In this document: piece after piece, positions 1 to 5,975 of the stretch | Numbering within the stretch: the first letter of the stretch is position 1 | Layout of the letters: each line of letters opens with the position of its first letter | Assembly (NCBI GenBank): GCA_028700795.1 | Contig: JAQVRY010000045.1 | Location: 5,259 to 12,134, forward strand | Origin: Tissierellia bacterium | Lineage (GTDB): Bacteria; Bacillota; Clostridia; Tissierellales; Sedimentibacteraceae | Direction: 5' to 3' | Length of the DNA: 6,876 bases | Made by a program: the position numbers and the translations under genes | Notes under the pieces: model-generated | Database searches by the model: none | Seen by the model: only the letters and a program-made list of their open reading frames with translations | Told to the model about the DNA's origin: nothing

Positions 1-115
1 CAAGGAATACAAGGAATTGACTGAGAATATAAAAAATATTGATATTGAAAATGTAACACCTATGCAATCATTTAAATTGCTTAATGATATAATTGAAAAA
101 GCGAAACAGATTTAG
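1..115 (+). CDS. mutS: DNA mismatch repair protein MutS, C-terminal end (partial)
   Basis: Only the last 37 codons are present, read from base 2 to the TAG at 113-115; the gene starts outside the window. The peptide ends in a stretch with 'IDIENVTPMQSF' and then 'LLNDIIEKAKQI'. This matches the usual MutS C-terminus, where a D-[IVL]-x-x-[ML]-T-P-[ML] element is followed by a short helix with 'LxxLxxxAK'. MutS recognises mismatches and small loops and recruits MutL. The call rests on this short tail plus the position directly upstream of mutL, which is the usual clostridial order. The catalytic and mismatch-binding parts cannot be judged here. Confidence 0.88.
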   Translation, partial: KEYKELTENIKNIDIENVTPMQSFKLLNDIIEKAKQI

Positions 116-120
116 CTGTG

Positions 121-192
121 CGTCATTCCGTATGGGAGTCTCGTAATTGTTGAAATTCTGAGATTCTTCGAGCTAAAGCTCTCAGAATGACA
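121..192. repeat. Degenerate palindromic intergenic repeat, copy 1
   Basis: The outer ends are complementary: GTCATTC at 122-128 against GAATGAC at 185-191. Inside, ATTCTGAGA (155-163) pairs perfectly with TCTCAGAAT (180-188), and GAGC-TAAA-GCTC (170-181) forms a small hairpin. The left arm is diverged. The sequence shares AGATTCTTC and TCAGAATGAC with copy 2 at 3090-3167, and both copies are followed within 10 bases by CGTAG. It resembles the dispersed 'GTCATTCTGAG...GAAGAATCT' palindromes seen between genes in many clostridial genomes; that comparison is from memory. No T-run follows, so it is not a classical intrinsic terminator. The rest of the 116-251 gap holds the mutL ribosome binding site and no convincing promoter. 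Confidence 0.7.
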
Positions 193-251
193 CGTAGCTT
201 ATTCATCGCAAGGACAAGATTTTAGATGTAAAACGAAAGGAATATTGTCAT

Positions 252-2135
252 ATGGCTTTAATACATTTGTTAGATAATGAAACCATTAATAAAATAGCTG
301 CAGGTGAGGTTATTGAAAGCCCAAAGTCAATTGTAAAGGAATTAGTCGAGAATTCGATCGATGCCGGTGCTGATGAAATAACCGTTGAAATAAAAAACGG
401 TGGCAAAAGCTTAATCCGCATTTCCGATAACGGTAAGGGAATTGAAAAAGACCAGGTTGAAAGCGCGTTTAAAAGGCATTGCACCAGCAAGATTTCTTCC
501 TCCGATGATTTGAATTCTCTTTTTACATTGGGTTTTCGAGGTGAAGCTTTAGCAAGCATTGCCGCTGTTTCAAAGGTTGAAGTTATAACAAGAACCAATG
601 AAGACATATACGGCATTAAAATGACAATTGACGGCGGAGAAATCACTTCAAAGGAAGATATAGGCAGTCCGGTAGGTACAACAATAACTGTAACTGACCT
701 TTTCTACAATGTGCCTGCCAGGAAAAAGTTCTTAAAAAGCGATGCTTCTGAAAGCTCAAGCATCAATGAAATTGTTGTATCATTAGCTCTTAGCAAGGAG
801 TATATTTCATTTAAATACATAAATAATAACAATGTAGCTTTCAGAACACCTAAAACAAATAATTTTATAAATACTATTTCAAGCCTATATGAAAAAGACC
901 TTTACAATTCACTTATAAAGATTGACTATAAAAGCGATGTTGTGAGTATTACAGGTTACACCACGAATTTAAACTATTACAGAGGGAACCGCAAGCAACA
1001 AATTGTTTTTGTTAACGGAAGAGTTATAAAGCATAAAAGGATGAGTTATTTCATTGAAGCAGCATATTACACTCTTCTTCCTAAAAATAAATATCCGGCA
1101 TGCTTTTTGAAAATTGAAATAGCTCCGGCATTGGTTGATGTAAATGTTCATCCTGCAAAGACTGAAGTACGCTTTCAAAATGAAGAAATGGTATTAAATG
1201 AAATAAAAAGGGCTATTTATTCGGCTTTGTACTCTATTAGTATTATGAAGGAAGTAAAGAAAGAAACACTCTTGCATGAACCTGCAAAAGATATAAATAG
1301 TTCAAGTATATTTGATAGAAGTTCTGATACAACGAATAGTTTAGATGGTTTAGAAAACAAATTTTCAGAAGAAATTGAGAATATTAAGATTACGGAAGTA
1401 GGACTTCCTAATAAGGGTATTAATGAAAAAAATATATTTGAAGAAGCTATTTTCAAAGAAAAGGATATCCACTTAATGGAGTCGCCAAAGTCTTATGATA
1501 AATTTGAATTTGAACAGGAAACATTCATAAAGGCAGAAAAAGATGAAAGCAAGCTGCCTGAGCTTTCCATTATAGGCATAGTGATGGATACATACATAAT
1601 TTGTGAAAACTTAGAAAAAACATGTATGTTTATGATTGACCAGCATGCGGCACATGAAAGAATTAACTACGAAAGGTTTTTAAATCAGTATAATGCAAGA
1701 GAAATTTTAATTCAGGAAATAGTACCGCAAGTAATTGATTTATCCTATGATGATTATGAAACAGCAATATCGAATGTGGAAATATTTAAATATTTGGGGA
1801 TTTCCATTGAAAACTTTGGAAATAATGCTATACTGATAAATAGCATACCAACCATATTTAAGGATTCAATTTTAAAGGATGTATTTTACTCTATCCTTGA
1901 TTCCTTAAAAGAGGTAACTAAGTCAAATTTAGATTTTGTTTTGGAAAAGATAATTAAAGAGGCATGCGTCAAGTCAGTGAAGTCCGGAGATAAGCTTCAT
2001 ACATCAGAAGTCAGAGCATTATTAAATGACCTAAGAATGACAGATAACCCGTACACCTGTCCTCACGGAAGACCTGTAATTATTAAAATGACAAGGTATG
2101 AAATCGAAAAAATGTTTGAAAGAATTCAAGGTTAG
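252..2135 (+). CDS. mutL: DNA mismatch repair protein MutL
   Basis: MutL couples mismatch recognition by MutS to strand removal. The 627 residues have the normal layout. The N-terminal GHKL ATPase has the 'VKELVENS' helix with catalytic E30 and Mg-binding N34, 'DNGKGI' at 59-64, and 'GFRGEAL' at 94-100. The transducer domain has 'FVNGR' near 253-257 and 'VNVHPAKTEVRF' ending at 308, with K303 as the likely ATP-contacting lysine. A poorly conserved acidic linker runs from about 330 to 430. The C-terminal domain carries the nickase motif DQHA-x2-E-x4-E at 463-474, plus 'ACVKSVK' at 571-577 and 'CPHGRP' at 603-608. The intact endonuclease set suggests a methyl-independent MutL that nicks DNA itself, unlike E. 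coli MutL. The ATG at 252 has AAAGGAA (236-242) nine bases upstream. Its stop lies nine bases before miaA, so the two are probably cotranscribed. Confidence 0.98.
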   Translation: MALIHLLDNETINKIAAGEVIESPKSIVKELVENSIDAGADEITVEIKNGGKSLIRISDNGKGIEKDQVESAFKRHCTSKISSSDDLNSLFTLGFRGEALASIAAVSKVEVITRTNEDIYGIKMTIDGGEITSKEDIGSPVGTTITVTDLFYNVPARKKFLKSDASESSSINEIVVSLALSKEYISFKYINNNNVAFRTPKTNNFINTISSLYEKDLYNSLIKIDYKSDVVSITGYTTNLNYYRGNRKQQIVFVNGRVIKHKRMSYFIEAAYYTLLPKNKYPACFLKIEIAPALVDVNVHPAKTEVRFQNEEMVLNEIKRAIYSALYSISIMKEVKKETLLHEPAKDINSSSIFDRSSDTTNSLDGLENKFSEEIENIKITEVGLPNKGINEKNIFEEAIFKEKDIHLMESPKSYDKFEFEQETFIKAEKDESKLPELSIIGIVMDTYIICENLEKTCMFMIDQHAAHERINYERFLNQYNAREILIQEIVPQVIDLSYDDYETAISNVEIFKYLGISIENFGNNAILINSIPTIFKDSILKDVFYSILDSLKEVTKSNLDFVLEKIIKEACVKSVKSGDKLHTSEVRALLNDLRMTDNPYTCPHGRPVIIKMTRYEIEKMFERIQG

Positions 2136-2144
2136 GAAAATTAA

Positions 2145-3071
2145 ATGAACAAAATAATTGTAATTGTAGGACCTACTGCTGTTGGCAAAACATATGTATC
2201 GGTTGAGCTTGCAAAGAAGTTAAATACTGAAATTATATCAGCAGATTCAATGCAGATATACAAAGGGATGAATGTTGGAACCGCAAAAATTACCGAGGAA
2301 GAAAAACAGGGCATCATTCATCACATGATTGATATTGTAAGTCCTGATGAAGAGTATTCAGTGTCGGAATTCAAAAATGATGCTGAAAAAATAATTGACA
2401 GACTTACTGATGAAAATAAAATTCCTGTAATTGTAGGGGGAAGCGGTCTATATGTAAATTCCCTGATATATGATTTAGACTTTGGCAATGCCAAGTCCAA
2501 TAAAAAGATAAGAGACTACTACACTTATTATTATAAGGAGCATGGTGAAGATGCTCTGTATGACAAATTAATGAGAATCGACCCTGATGCTGCAGAAAAA
2601 ATTCATAAGAACAATGTAAAGAGAGTTATAAGAGCATTAGAAGTGTACGATATTACCGGGATGAAATTTTCCGAGCTAAACACAGATATCAGAAAGGCAA
2701 GCAATAAATATGACTGCATATTGATTGGGCTTTCAATGGAGAGAAAAGTTCTCTATGAAAGAATTAATCAAAGAGTGGATGAAATGCTGTCTAATGGTCT
2801 TATTGATGAGGTTAACTCCCTTATTGAAAAAGGATATGGTAAAAACTTAGTATCCATGAGGGGAATAGGATATAAGGAAATTGTTGAACATCTTGAAGGT
2901 AATACGGATTATGAGGAAACAGTCAGTATTTTGAAACGAAATACCAGAAGATTTGCCAAAAGGCAATATACTTGGTTCCTTAAGGACAAAGATATTAAAT
3001 GGTTCGGCATGGATAACTTGGAAGAAATCGACAATACTATAAATGATATATTAGAATACATAAATCAATGA
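2145..3071 (+). CDS. miaA: tRNA dimethylallyltransferase MiaA
   Basis: MiaA transfers the dimethylallyl group from DMAPP to N6 of A37 in tRNAs that read codons starting with U; MiaB-type enzymes can modify the product further. The 308 residues are full length. Visible motifs are the P-loop 'GPTAVGKT' (9-16), 'SADSMQIYKGMNVGTAK' (32-48) with the likely catalytic aspartate D34, 'HHMIDIVSP' (59-67), 'VGGSGLY' (97-103), 'KRVIRALEVY' (about 159-168), and the tRNA-binding tail 'RRFAKRQYTWF' (268-278). The start is the ATG at 2145, nine bases after the mutL stop. The modest ribosome binding site TTAGGAAAA overlaps that stop, so translation is probably coupled to mutL. Nothing looks damaged. Confidence 0.97.
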   Translation: MNKIIVIVGPTAVGKTYVSVELAKKLNTEIISADSMQIYKGMNVGTAKITEEEKQGIIHHMIDIVSPDEEYSVSEFKNDAEKIIDRLTDENKIPVIVGGSGLYVNSLIYDLDFGNAKSNKKIRDYYTYYYKEHGEDALYDKLMRIDPDAAEKIHKNNVKRVIRALEVYDITGMKFSELNTDIRKASNKYDCILIGLSMERKVLYERINQRVDEMLSNGLIDEVNSLIEKGYGKNLVSMRGIGYKEIVEHLEGNTDYEETVSILKRNTRRFAKRQYTWFLKDKDIKWFGMDNLEEIDNTINDILEYINQ

Positions 3072-3089
3072 GTGTAAATTTTCTTAATC

Positions 3090-3167
3090 GTCATTGCTAT
3101 GAAGCGCTTTAGCCCGAAGAATCTCATGTTTTGAATATTATAGATTCTTCACTGCGTTCAGAATGAC
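3090..3167. repeat. Degenerate palindromic intergenic repeat, copy 2
   Basis: The outer arms are GTCATT (3090-3095) and AATGAC (3162-3167). The inner perfect 9-base arms are GAAGAATCT (3116-3124) and AGATTCTTC (3142-3150), around a 17-base AT-rich loop. The left arm contains GCTTTAGC-CGAAGAATCTCA. This matches the reverse complement of the right arm of copy 1 (121-192), showing common origin. It sits in the 164-base gap between miaA and hfq. The rest of that gap (3168-3228) is AT-rich. TTGAAC at 3181-3186 with TACATA at 3203-3208 (16-base spacer) is the best promoter candidate for hfq, but it is weak. No T-run follows the hairpin. Confidence 0.75.
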
Positions 3168-3228
3168 AAAATCGTAGTTTTTGAACTATTCATTAAATAA
3201 TCTACATAAAGAAATTTTATTAAATACG

Positions 3229-3235
3229 GAAGGGG
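3229..3235 (+). promoter_or_regulatory. Shine-Dalgarno sequence directly abutting the hfq ATG
   Basis: GAAGGGG at 3229-3235 is the only purine-rich anti-16S match before hfq, and it touches the ATG at 3236 with no spacer. There is no other ATG, GTG or TTG in frame between the upstream stop (3221-3223) and this ATG. A normally spaced start would fall at the ATT codons at 3239 or 3245. Either the ATG is used with poor spacing or a non-canonical start is used. Confidence 0.55.
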
Positions 3236-3472
3236 ATGATTACTATTAATTTACAAGATTCTTTTTTGAACAAAGTAAGAAGAGAAAGAATAACAATAAC
3301 AGTTTATTTAAATAACGGCTTTAAACTGACAGGCAATGTCTTAGGTTTTGACAATTATGTAATTTTTATCGAAACAGACAAAGGTCAACAGCTAATTTAC
3401 AAACATGCAATTACATCAATTCTACCTTTTAAACAGGTAAAACTATTTTTGAGTGAGCCAGAGGAGCAATAA
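3236..3472 (+). CDS. hfq: RNA chaperone Hfq
   Basis: Hfq is a ring-forming Sm-like protein that binds small RNAs and mRNAs. The 78 residues show 'NLQDSFLN' (5-12), with Q7 and D8 of the U-binding proximal face. They also show an Sm1 core with 'LNNGFKLTG' and 'GFDNYVIF', and the Sm2 signature 'YKHAIT' (55-60) with K56 and H57. The lateral rim reads R15-R16-E17-R18, the same as the E. coli arginine patch; Bacillus-type Hfq usually has RKEN or similar. The tail after the core is short and acidic (SEPEEQ). The called start is the ATG at 3236, but the Shine-Dalgarno abuts it, so the real N-terminus could be a few residues shorter. The stop overlaps the next start (TAATG), which implies translational coupling. 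Confidence 0.95.
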   Translation: MITINLQDSFLNKVRRERITITVYLNNGFKLTGNVLGFDNYVIFIETDKGQQLIYKHAITSILPFKQVKLFLSEPEEQ

Positions 3473-4764
3473 TGTTAACAGAATATAAATTATGTAAACA
3501 GTTTGGCATCAGCGAAGCTGTTTATAATTATGTAATGAAAATTGAAAAAGAAATTAAACTGAAATATTTTGAAAAAATAGACAAAATCAGAGAATATAAT
3601 CAATTTAAAGTTATCCATGCTATGCAGGAGCACCGTCTTGATTATACAAACTTTTACTGGAATACAGGCTACGGCTATGATGACGTGGGGAGAGAAAAGG
3701 TTGAAAAAATATATGCCTCTGTATTTAATACTGAAGATGCATTGGTAAGACCTTCCATAGCTTCAGGAACCCATGCGTTGTATTTAACCTTGTCAGGTAT
3801 ATTGCAGCACGGAGACGAAGTAATATCCATTTCCGGACGACCGTACGATACTTTGCTTACAGTCTTAGGTGAAGAAGGAAATGAACCTAATAATTTGAGA
3901 GAAGCAGGTATAGTTTATAAGGAAATTCCACTATACAATAATGACATAGACTGGGAAAGTGCAATAAAAGAAGTTTCCATGAAAACAAAGCTTTTAATGA
4001 TTCAGCGCTCAACAGGCTACAGCTTCCGACCTGCTCTGACAATTGAAAAAATAAAAAATGCCATAGAAAAAATCCGTGAAGTATATCCAAATATATATAT
4101 TATGGTGGATAATTGCTATGGAGAATTTGTGCATGAATCAGAGCCTTCCGATATTGGAGCAGATGTAGTGGTAGGCTCGCTCATTAAAAATCCGGGCGGC
4201 GGGATTGCTCTGTCCGGTGGATATGTAGTAGGCAAAAAAACTATAATTGACAGAATTGCCAACCGTCTAACAGCGCCTGGAGTAGGAAAAGAAATAGGAC
4301 TTACATTCGGTACTACAAGAAATACGCTTCAAGGCTTGTTTTTCGCACCTCATATTGTAAGCGAGGCAGTAAAAGGAGCATTGTTGTTTGGCGCAGTTTA
4401 CAATTCTCTTGGATTTGAAATAACTCCTACAATAGAAGAGGAAAGAAGCGATATAATACAGGCAATTAAATTTAATAACAAGGATATGGTAATCAAAATT
4501 TGCGAAGCTATACAGGCAGCATCTCCAGTAGACGGTCATGTATCTCCAATACCATGGGATATGCCCGGCTACACAAATCAGGTAATAATGGCTTCCGGAG
4601 CATTTGTTTCCGGCTCATCAATTGAACTTAGCGCAGATGCACCCATGAGATCACCCTACATTGCCTACATCCAGGGAGGCCTGTTTTACGACCATGTAAA
4701 ATTAGGCGTAATGCTTTCCCTTGAGAAGATGATGGAATTCGAAGAAATAAAAAATAACATATGA
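3472..4764 (+). CDS. ynbB: PLP-dependent enzyme, methionine gamma-lyase / YnbB ('aluminium resistance') family
   Basis: This is a 430-residue fold-type I PLP enzyme of the COG4100 / Met_gamma_lyase Pfam family (cystathionine-synthase-like). The predicted cofactor-binding region includes 'RPSIASGTHAL' (93-103) for the phosphate. D213 in 'MVDNCYGEF' would contact the pyridine nitrogen. K239 in 'GSLIKNPGGG' (235-244) is the probable Schiff-base lysine. The C-terminal part has 'GYTNQVIMASG' and 'APMRSPY', typical of this family. Members are often labelled aluminium resistance protein or methionine gamma-lyase family, but to my knowledge the true substrate is not settled, so I give no reaction beyond PLP chemistry on an amino acid. 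The ATG overlaps the hfq stop by one base. Its ribosome binding site GAGGAG (3461-3466) lies inside the last hfq codons. This hfq-linked position is common in Clostridia. Confidence 0.92.
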   Translation: MLTEYKLCKQFGISEAVYNYVMKIEKEIKLKYFEKIDKIREYNQFKVIHAMQEHRLDYTNFYWNTGYGYDDVGREKVEKIYASVFNTEDALVRPSIASGTHALYLTLSGILQHGDEVISISGRPYDTLLTVLGEEGNEPNNLREAGIVYKEIPLYNNDIDWESAIKEVSMKTKLLMIQRSTGYSFRPALTIEKIKNAIEKIREVYPNIYIMVDNCYGEFVHESEPSDIGADVVVGSLIKNPGGGIALSGGYVVGKKTIIDRIANRLTAPGVGKEIGLTFGTTRNTLQGLFFAPHIVSEAVKGALLFGAVYNSLGFEITPTIEEERSDIIQAIKFNNKDMVIKICEAIQAASPVDGHVSPIPWDMPGYTNQVIMASGAFVSGSSIELSADAPMRSPYIAYIQGGLFYDHVKLGVMLSLEKMMEFEEIKNNI

Positions 4765-4778
4765 CAGAGGGTAATTTT

Positions 4779-4796
4779 ATGGAATGTCCTTATTGA
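4779..4796 (+). pseudogene. Five-codon relic ORF with intact RBS, possible lost zinc-ribbon gene
   Basis: Two bases after the preceding stop, AGAGGG (4766-4771) sits seven bases before an ATG at 4779. The frame reads M-E-C-P-Y and then TGA at 4794-4796. 'MxCPYC' is how many small zinc-ribbon proteins begin, so the TGA lies exactly where the second cysteine would be expected. Adding one base after TTATTG would give C-N-K-K. Downstream sequence does not continue as a recognisable protein and runs straight into the lexA terminator. I infer the 5' stub of a lost gene; a short leader peptide or chance is also possible. Confidence 0.3.
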
Positions 4797-4798
4797 AT

Positions 4799-4844
4799 AA
4801 AAAAAGCAATCTATCGGGGATTTAAGATTACCGTGGACTGCTTT
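4799..4844 (-). terminator. Intrinsic terminator of lexA
   Basis: Read on the minus strand, the sequence after the lexA stop contains AAAGCAGTC pairing with GATTGCTTT (plus-strand arms 4836-4844 and 4803-4811, eight of nine pairs). Seven T residues (complement of 4799-4805) follow immediately. The loop is about 24 bases and may fold further through CGG/CCG. On the plus strand the tail after the hairpin is only CTTTAATTTC, so it would be a weaker terminator for the upstream convergent operon. Confidence 0.7.
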
Positions 4845-4852
4845 AATTTCAT

Positions 4853-5476
4853 TTAATATTTTCTGACAACAGCCTTTACAACTCCCAAGATGTAGGGCTC
4901 TTTTATTAATATAGGATCCATGGAACTGTTTTGAGGCTGCAATCTGATGTGGTCTTTTTCTTTATAAAACGTTTTGACCGTTGCTTCATCACCGATTAAT
5001 GCAACGACTATATCTCCATTTTTTGCATTATGTTGGGAATTCACTATTACAAAATCACCGTGTAAAATCCCTGCCTCAATCATACTGTCACCCTTTACCT
5101 TTAAAACATATGATTCCTTGTTACCTACAAAATCAATTGAAATAGGAAGGGTGTCATCAATATTTTCAACAGCTAAAATTGGTGAGCCAGCAGTTATAGT
5201 TCCTATAATAGGTAAATTAATAATTTCTTTTTTGGGCATATCACTGCATATATCATCAACATCAATTAATTCCAAAGCCCTTCTTTTGTTTGTTCCTTTT
5301 TTTATGTATCCTTTTTCTTCTAATGTATTTAAGTGGGCATGTACGGAAGAAGTAGAGCTTAAACCTACAGCTTTGCAGATTTCACGAATTGATGGGGGAT
5401 AGCCACGAAGAGTTAACTCATCTTTTATGTATTTAAGTATTTGAACTTGCTTATCGCTTAAGCCTTCATAACTCAT
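4853..5476 (-). CDS. lexA: LexA repressor (SOS regulator, self-cleaving)
   Basis: LexA represses the SOS regulon and cleaves itself when RecA filaments form on damaged DNA. The 207 residues contain an N-terminal winged helix-turn-helix: 'GYPPSIREICKAVGLSS' at 25-41, with the recognition helix around 'STSSVHAHLNTLEEKGYI'. A linker follows, then the peptidase domain. The scissile A96-G97 pair sits in 'TITAGSPI', the nucleophile S131 in 'KGDSM', and the general base K168 in 'EATVKTF'. All catalytic parts are present and the length is normal. The start ATG (complement of 5474-5476) has GAGGTGG four bases upstream. The gene is divergent from the yneA-like gene, and a palindromic LexA-type box overlaps its own predicted -35, so autoregulation is expected. 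Confidence 0.98.
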   Translation of the reverse strand: MSYEGLSDKQVQILKYIKDELTLRGYPPSIREICKAVGLSSTSSVHAHLNTLEEKGYIKKGTNKRRALELIDVDDICSDMPKKEIINLPIIGTITAGSPILAVENIDDTLPISIDFVGNKESYVLKVKGDSMIEAGILHGDFVIVNSQHNAKNGDIVVALIGDEATVKTFYKEKDHIRLQPQNSSMDPILIKEPYILGVVKAVVRKY

Positions 5477-5501
5477 AATTCCACCTCATTTGTTTTTCTA
5501 T

Positions 5502-5530
5502 ATTTTAACATAATATGACCGGTAAAGCAA
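5502..5530 (-). promoter_or_regulatory. Predicted lexA promoter
   Basis: On the minus strand TTGCTT (complement of 5525-5530) and TAAAAT (complement of 5502-5507) are separated by exactly 17 bases, a fair housekeeping sigma promoter. The -35 overlaps the edge of the palindrome CAAAC-N4-GTTTG at 5528-5541, which suits repression by LexA. The start codon is about 25 bases downstream of the -10. Confidence 0.6.
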
Positions 5531-5541
5531 ACATTTGTTTG
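5528..5541. promoter_or_regulatory. LexA box variant at the lexA promoter
   Basis: CAAACATTTGTTTG is two perfectly complementary five-base arms around a four-base spacer, the geometry of the Gram-positive LexA box CGAAC-N4-GTTCG. Each arm differs from that consensus at one base (A for G, and T for C). It overlaps the predicted lexA -35 element, the place expected for an autoregulatory operator. The weaker match may allow faster derepression of lexA; that is inference. Confidence 0.6.
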
Positions 5542-5560
5542 AAAAAATTTAAAAAAATAG

Positions 5561-5589
5561 TTGACATCGAACTAATGTTCTGGTAGAAT
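5561..5589 (+). promoter_or_regulatory. yneA-like gene promoter
   Basis: TTGACA (5561-5566) and TAGAAT (5584-5589) are separated by 17 bases, close to the ideal housekeeping sigma promoter. The LexA box at 5568-5581 lies wholly inside the spacer, so repressor and polymerase should exclude each other. The -10 is 29 bases before the ATG. Confidence 0.85.
5568..5581. promoter_or_regulatory. LexA box controlling the yneA-like gene
   Basis: CGAACTAATGTTCT matches the Gram-positive LexA consensus CGAAC-N4-GTTCG/C at nine of the ten arm positions, missing only the last base. It fills the space between the -35 (5561-5566) and -10 (5584-5589) of the yneA-like gene. Its neighbour is lexA itself, so SOS control is well supported by sequence and context. 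Confidence 0.88.
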
Positions 5590-5595
5590 GAAAAT

Positions 5596-5609
5596 AGAAA
5601 ATATGTTCG
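5596..5609. promoter_or_regulatory. Weak third LexA-like site before yneA-like gene
   Basis: AGAAAATATGTTCG has a perfect right arm (GTTCG) and a left arm with three of five matches (AGAAA against CGAAC). It lies just downstream of the -10 and touches the ribosome binding site. It is 28 bases from the strong box centre to centre, so it could support cooperative binding. By itself the match could be chance. Confidence 0.3.
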
Positions 5610-5618
5610 AGGTGAGTT

Positions 5619-5921
5619 ATGATAGTATTAAATAAATATAAAGTAAGTGATGTAAAGAAATTCAGAAGATTTATGTTCCTATCCATTTTGCTCATAAGTA
5701 TAATTACTTTTACCTCAATATTAACATTAAATGCATATTCTAAAGATATACCTCAGTTCGATTATGTAAGCGTTCAACAAGGAGACACACTTTGGTCCAT
5801 AGCAAAAGATTATGCAGGCAGCAAAGATATACGACAAGTAGTATACGAAATATCCGAACTTAACAACATACATAATACTCCGATTCATAGCGGAGACATA
5901 ATAAAAATTCCCCTAAACTAA
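5619..5921 (+). CDS. yneA: YneA-like SOS cell-division inhibitor (membrane-anchored LysM protein)
   Basis: This is a 100-residue protein with a short positively charged N-terminus (KKFRRF at 13-18) and one hydrophobic segment at about 18-39 acting as an uncleaved anchor. It ends in a single LysM peptidoglycan-binding domain at about 48-99, with 'VQQGDTLWSIAKDY' and the closing 'IHSGDIIKIP'. B. subtilis YneA has the same size and plan, lies divergent from lexA, and delays division during SOS; this gene fits all three points. The expected topology is N-terminus inside and LysM outside. GAGGTGA (5609-5615) lies three bases before the ATG, a little close but normal for such a long match. A near-ideal promoter with an embedded LexA box drives it, and a strong terminator follows at once, so it is monocistronic. 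Sequence identity among YneA proteins is low, so the name rests on architecture and context. Confidence 0.85.
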   Translation: MIVLNKYKVSDVKKFRRFMFLSILLISIITFTSILTLNAYSKDIPQFDYVSVQQGDTLWSIAKDYAGSKDIRQVVYEISELNNIHNTPIHSGDIIKIPLN

Positions 5922-5963
5922 TCCTATACTTAAATCCTATATTTTAAGTATAGGATTTTTTTT
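5920..5963 (+). terminator. Strong intrinsic terminator after yneA-like gene
   Basis: Perfect 15-base arms AATCCTATACTTAAA (5920-5934) and TTTAAGTATAGGATT (5943-5957) enclose an eight-base loop. A run of eight T residues (5956-5963) follows, two of them part of the stem. The left arm begins within the stop codon of the yneA-like gene. It insulates the hicAB promoter, which starts 13 bases further on. Confidence 0.95.
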
Positions 5964-5975
5964 ATAAAATTACTA

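Noticed and set aside
248..646. 132-codon minus-strand open frame over the mutL start
   Set aside because: It is antisense to the highly conserved MutL ATPase domain, with no family resemblance or translation signals.
3090..3167. Copy 2 palindrome as the miaA intrinsic terminator
   Set aside because: No T-run follows either hairpin arm, and the same structure occurs before mutL, so a dispersed repeat explains it better.
4794..4846. TGA after M-E-C-P-Y read as selenocysteine (a CPYU motif) with the following hairpin as SECIS
   Set aside because: Readthrough would give only about 23 residues with no recognisable fold before a TAA, and the hairpin is better explained as the lexA terminator on the minus strand.
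4974..5402. 142-codon plus-strand open frame
   Set aside because: It lies wholly inside lexA on the opposite strand, has no ribosome binding site and resembles no family.
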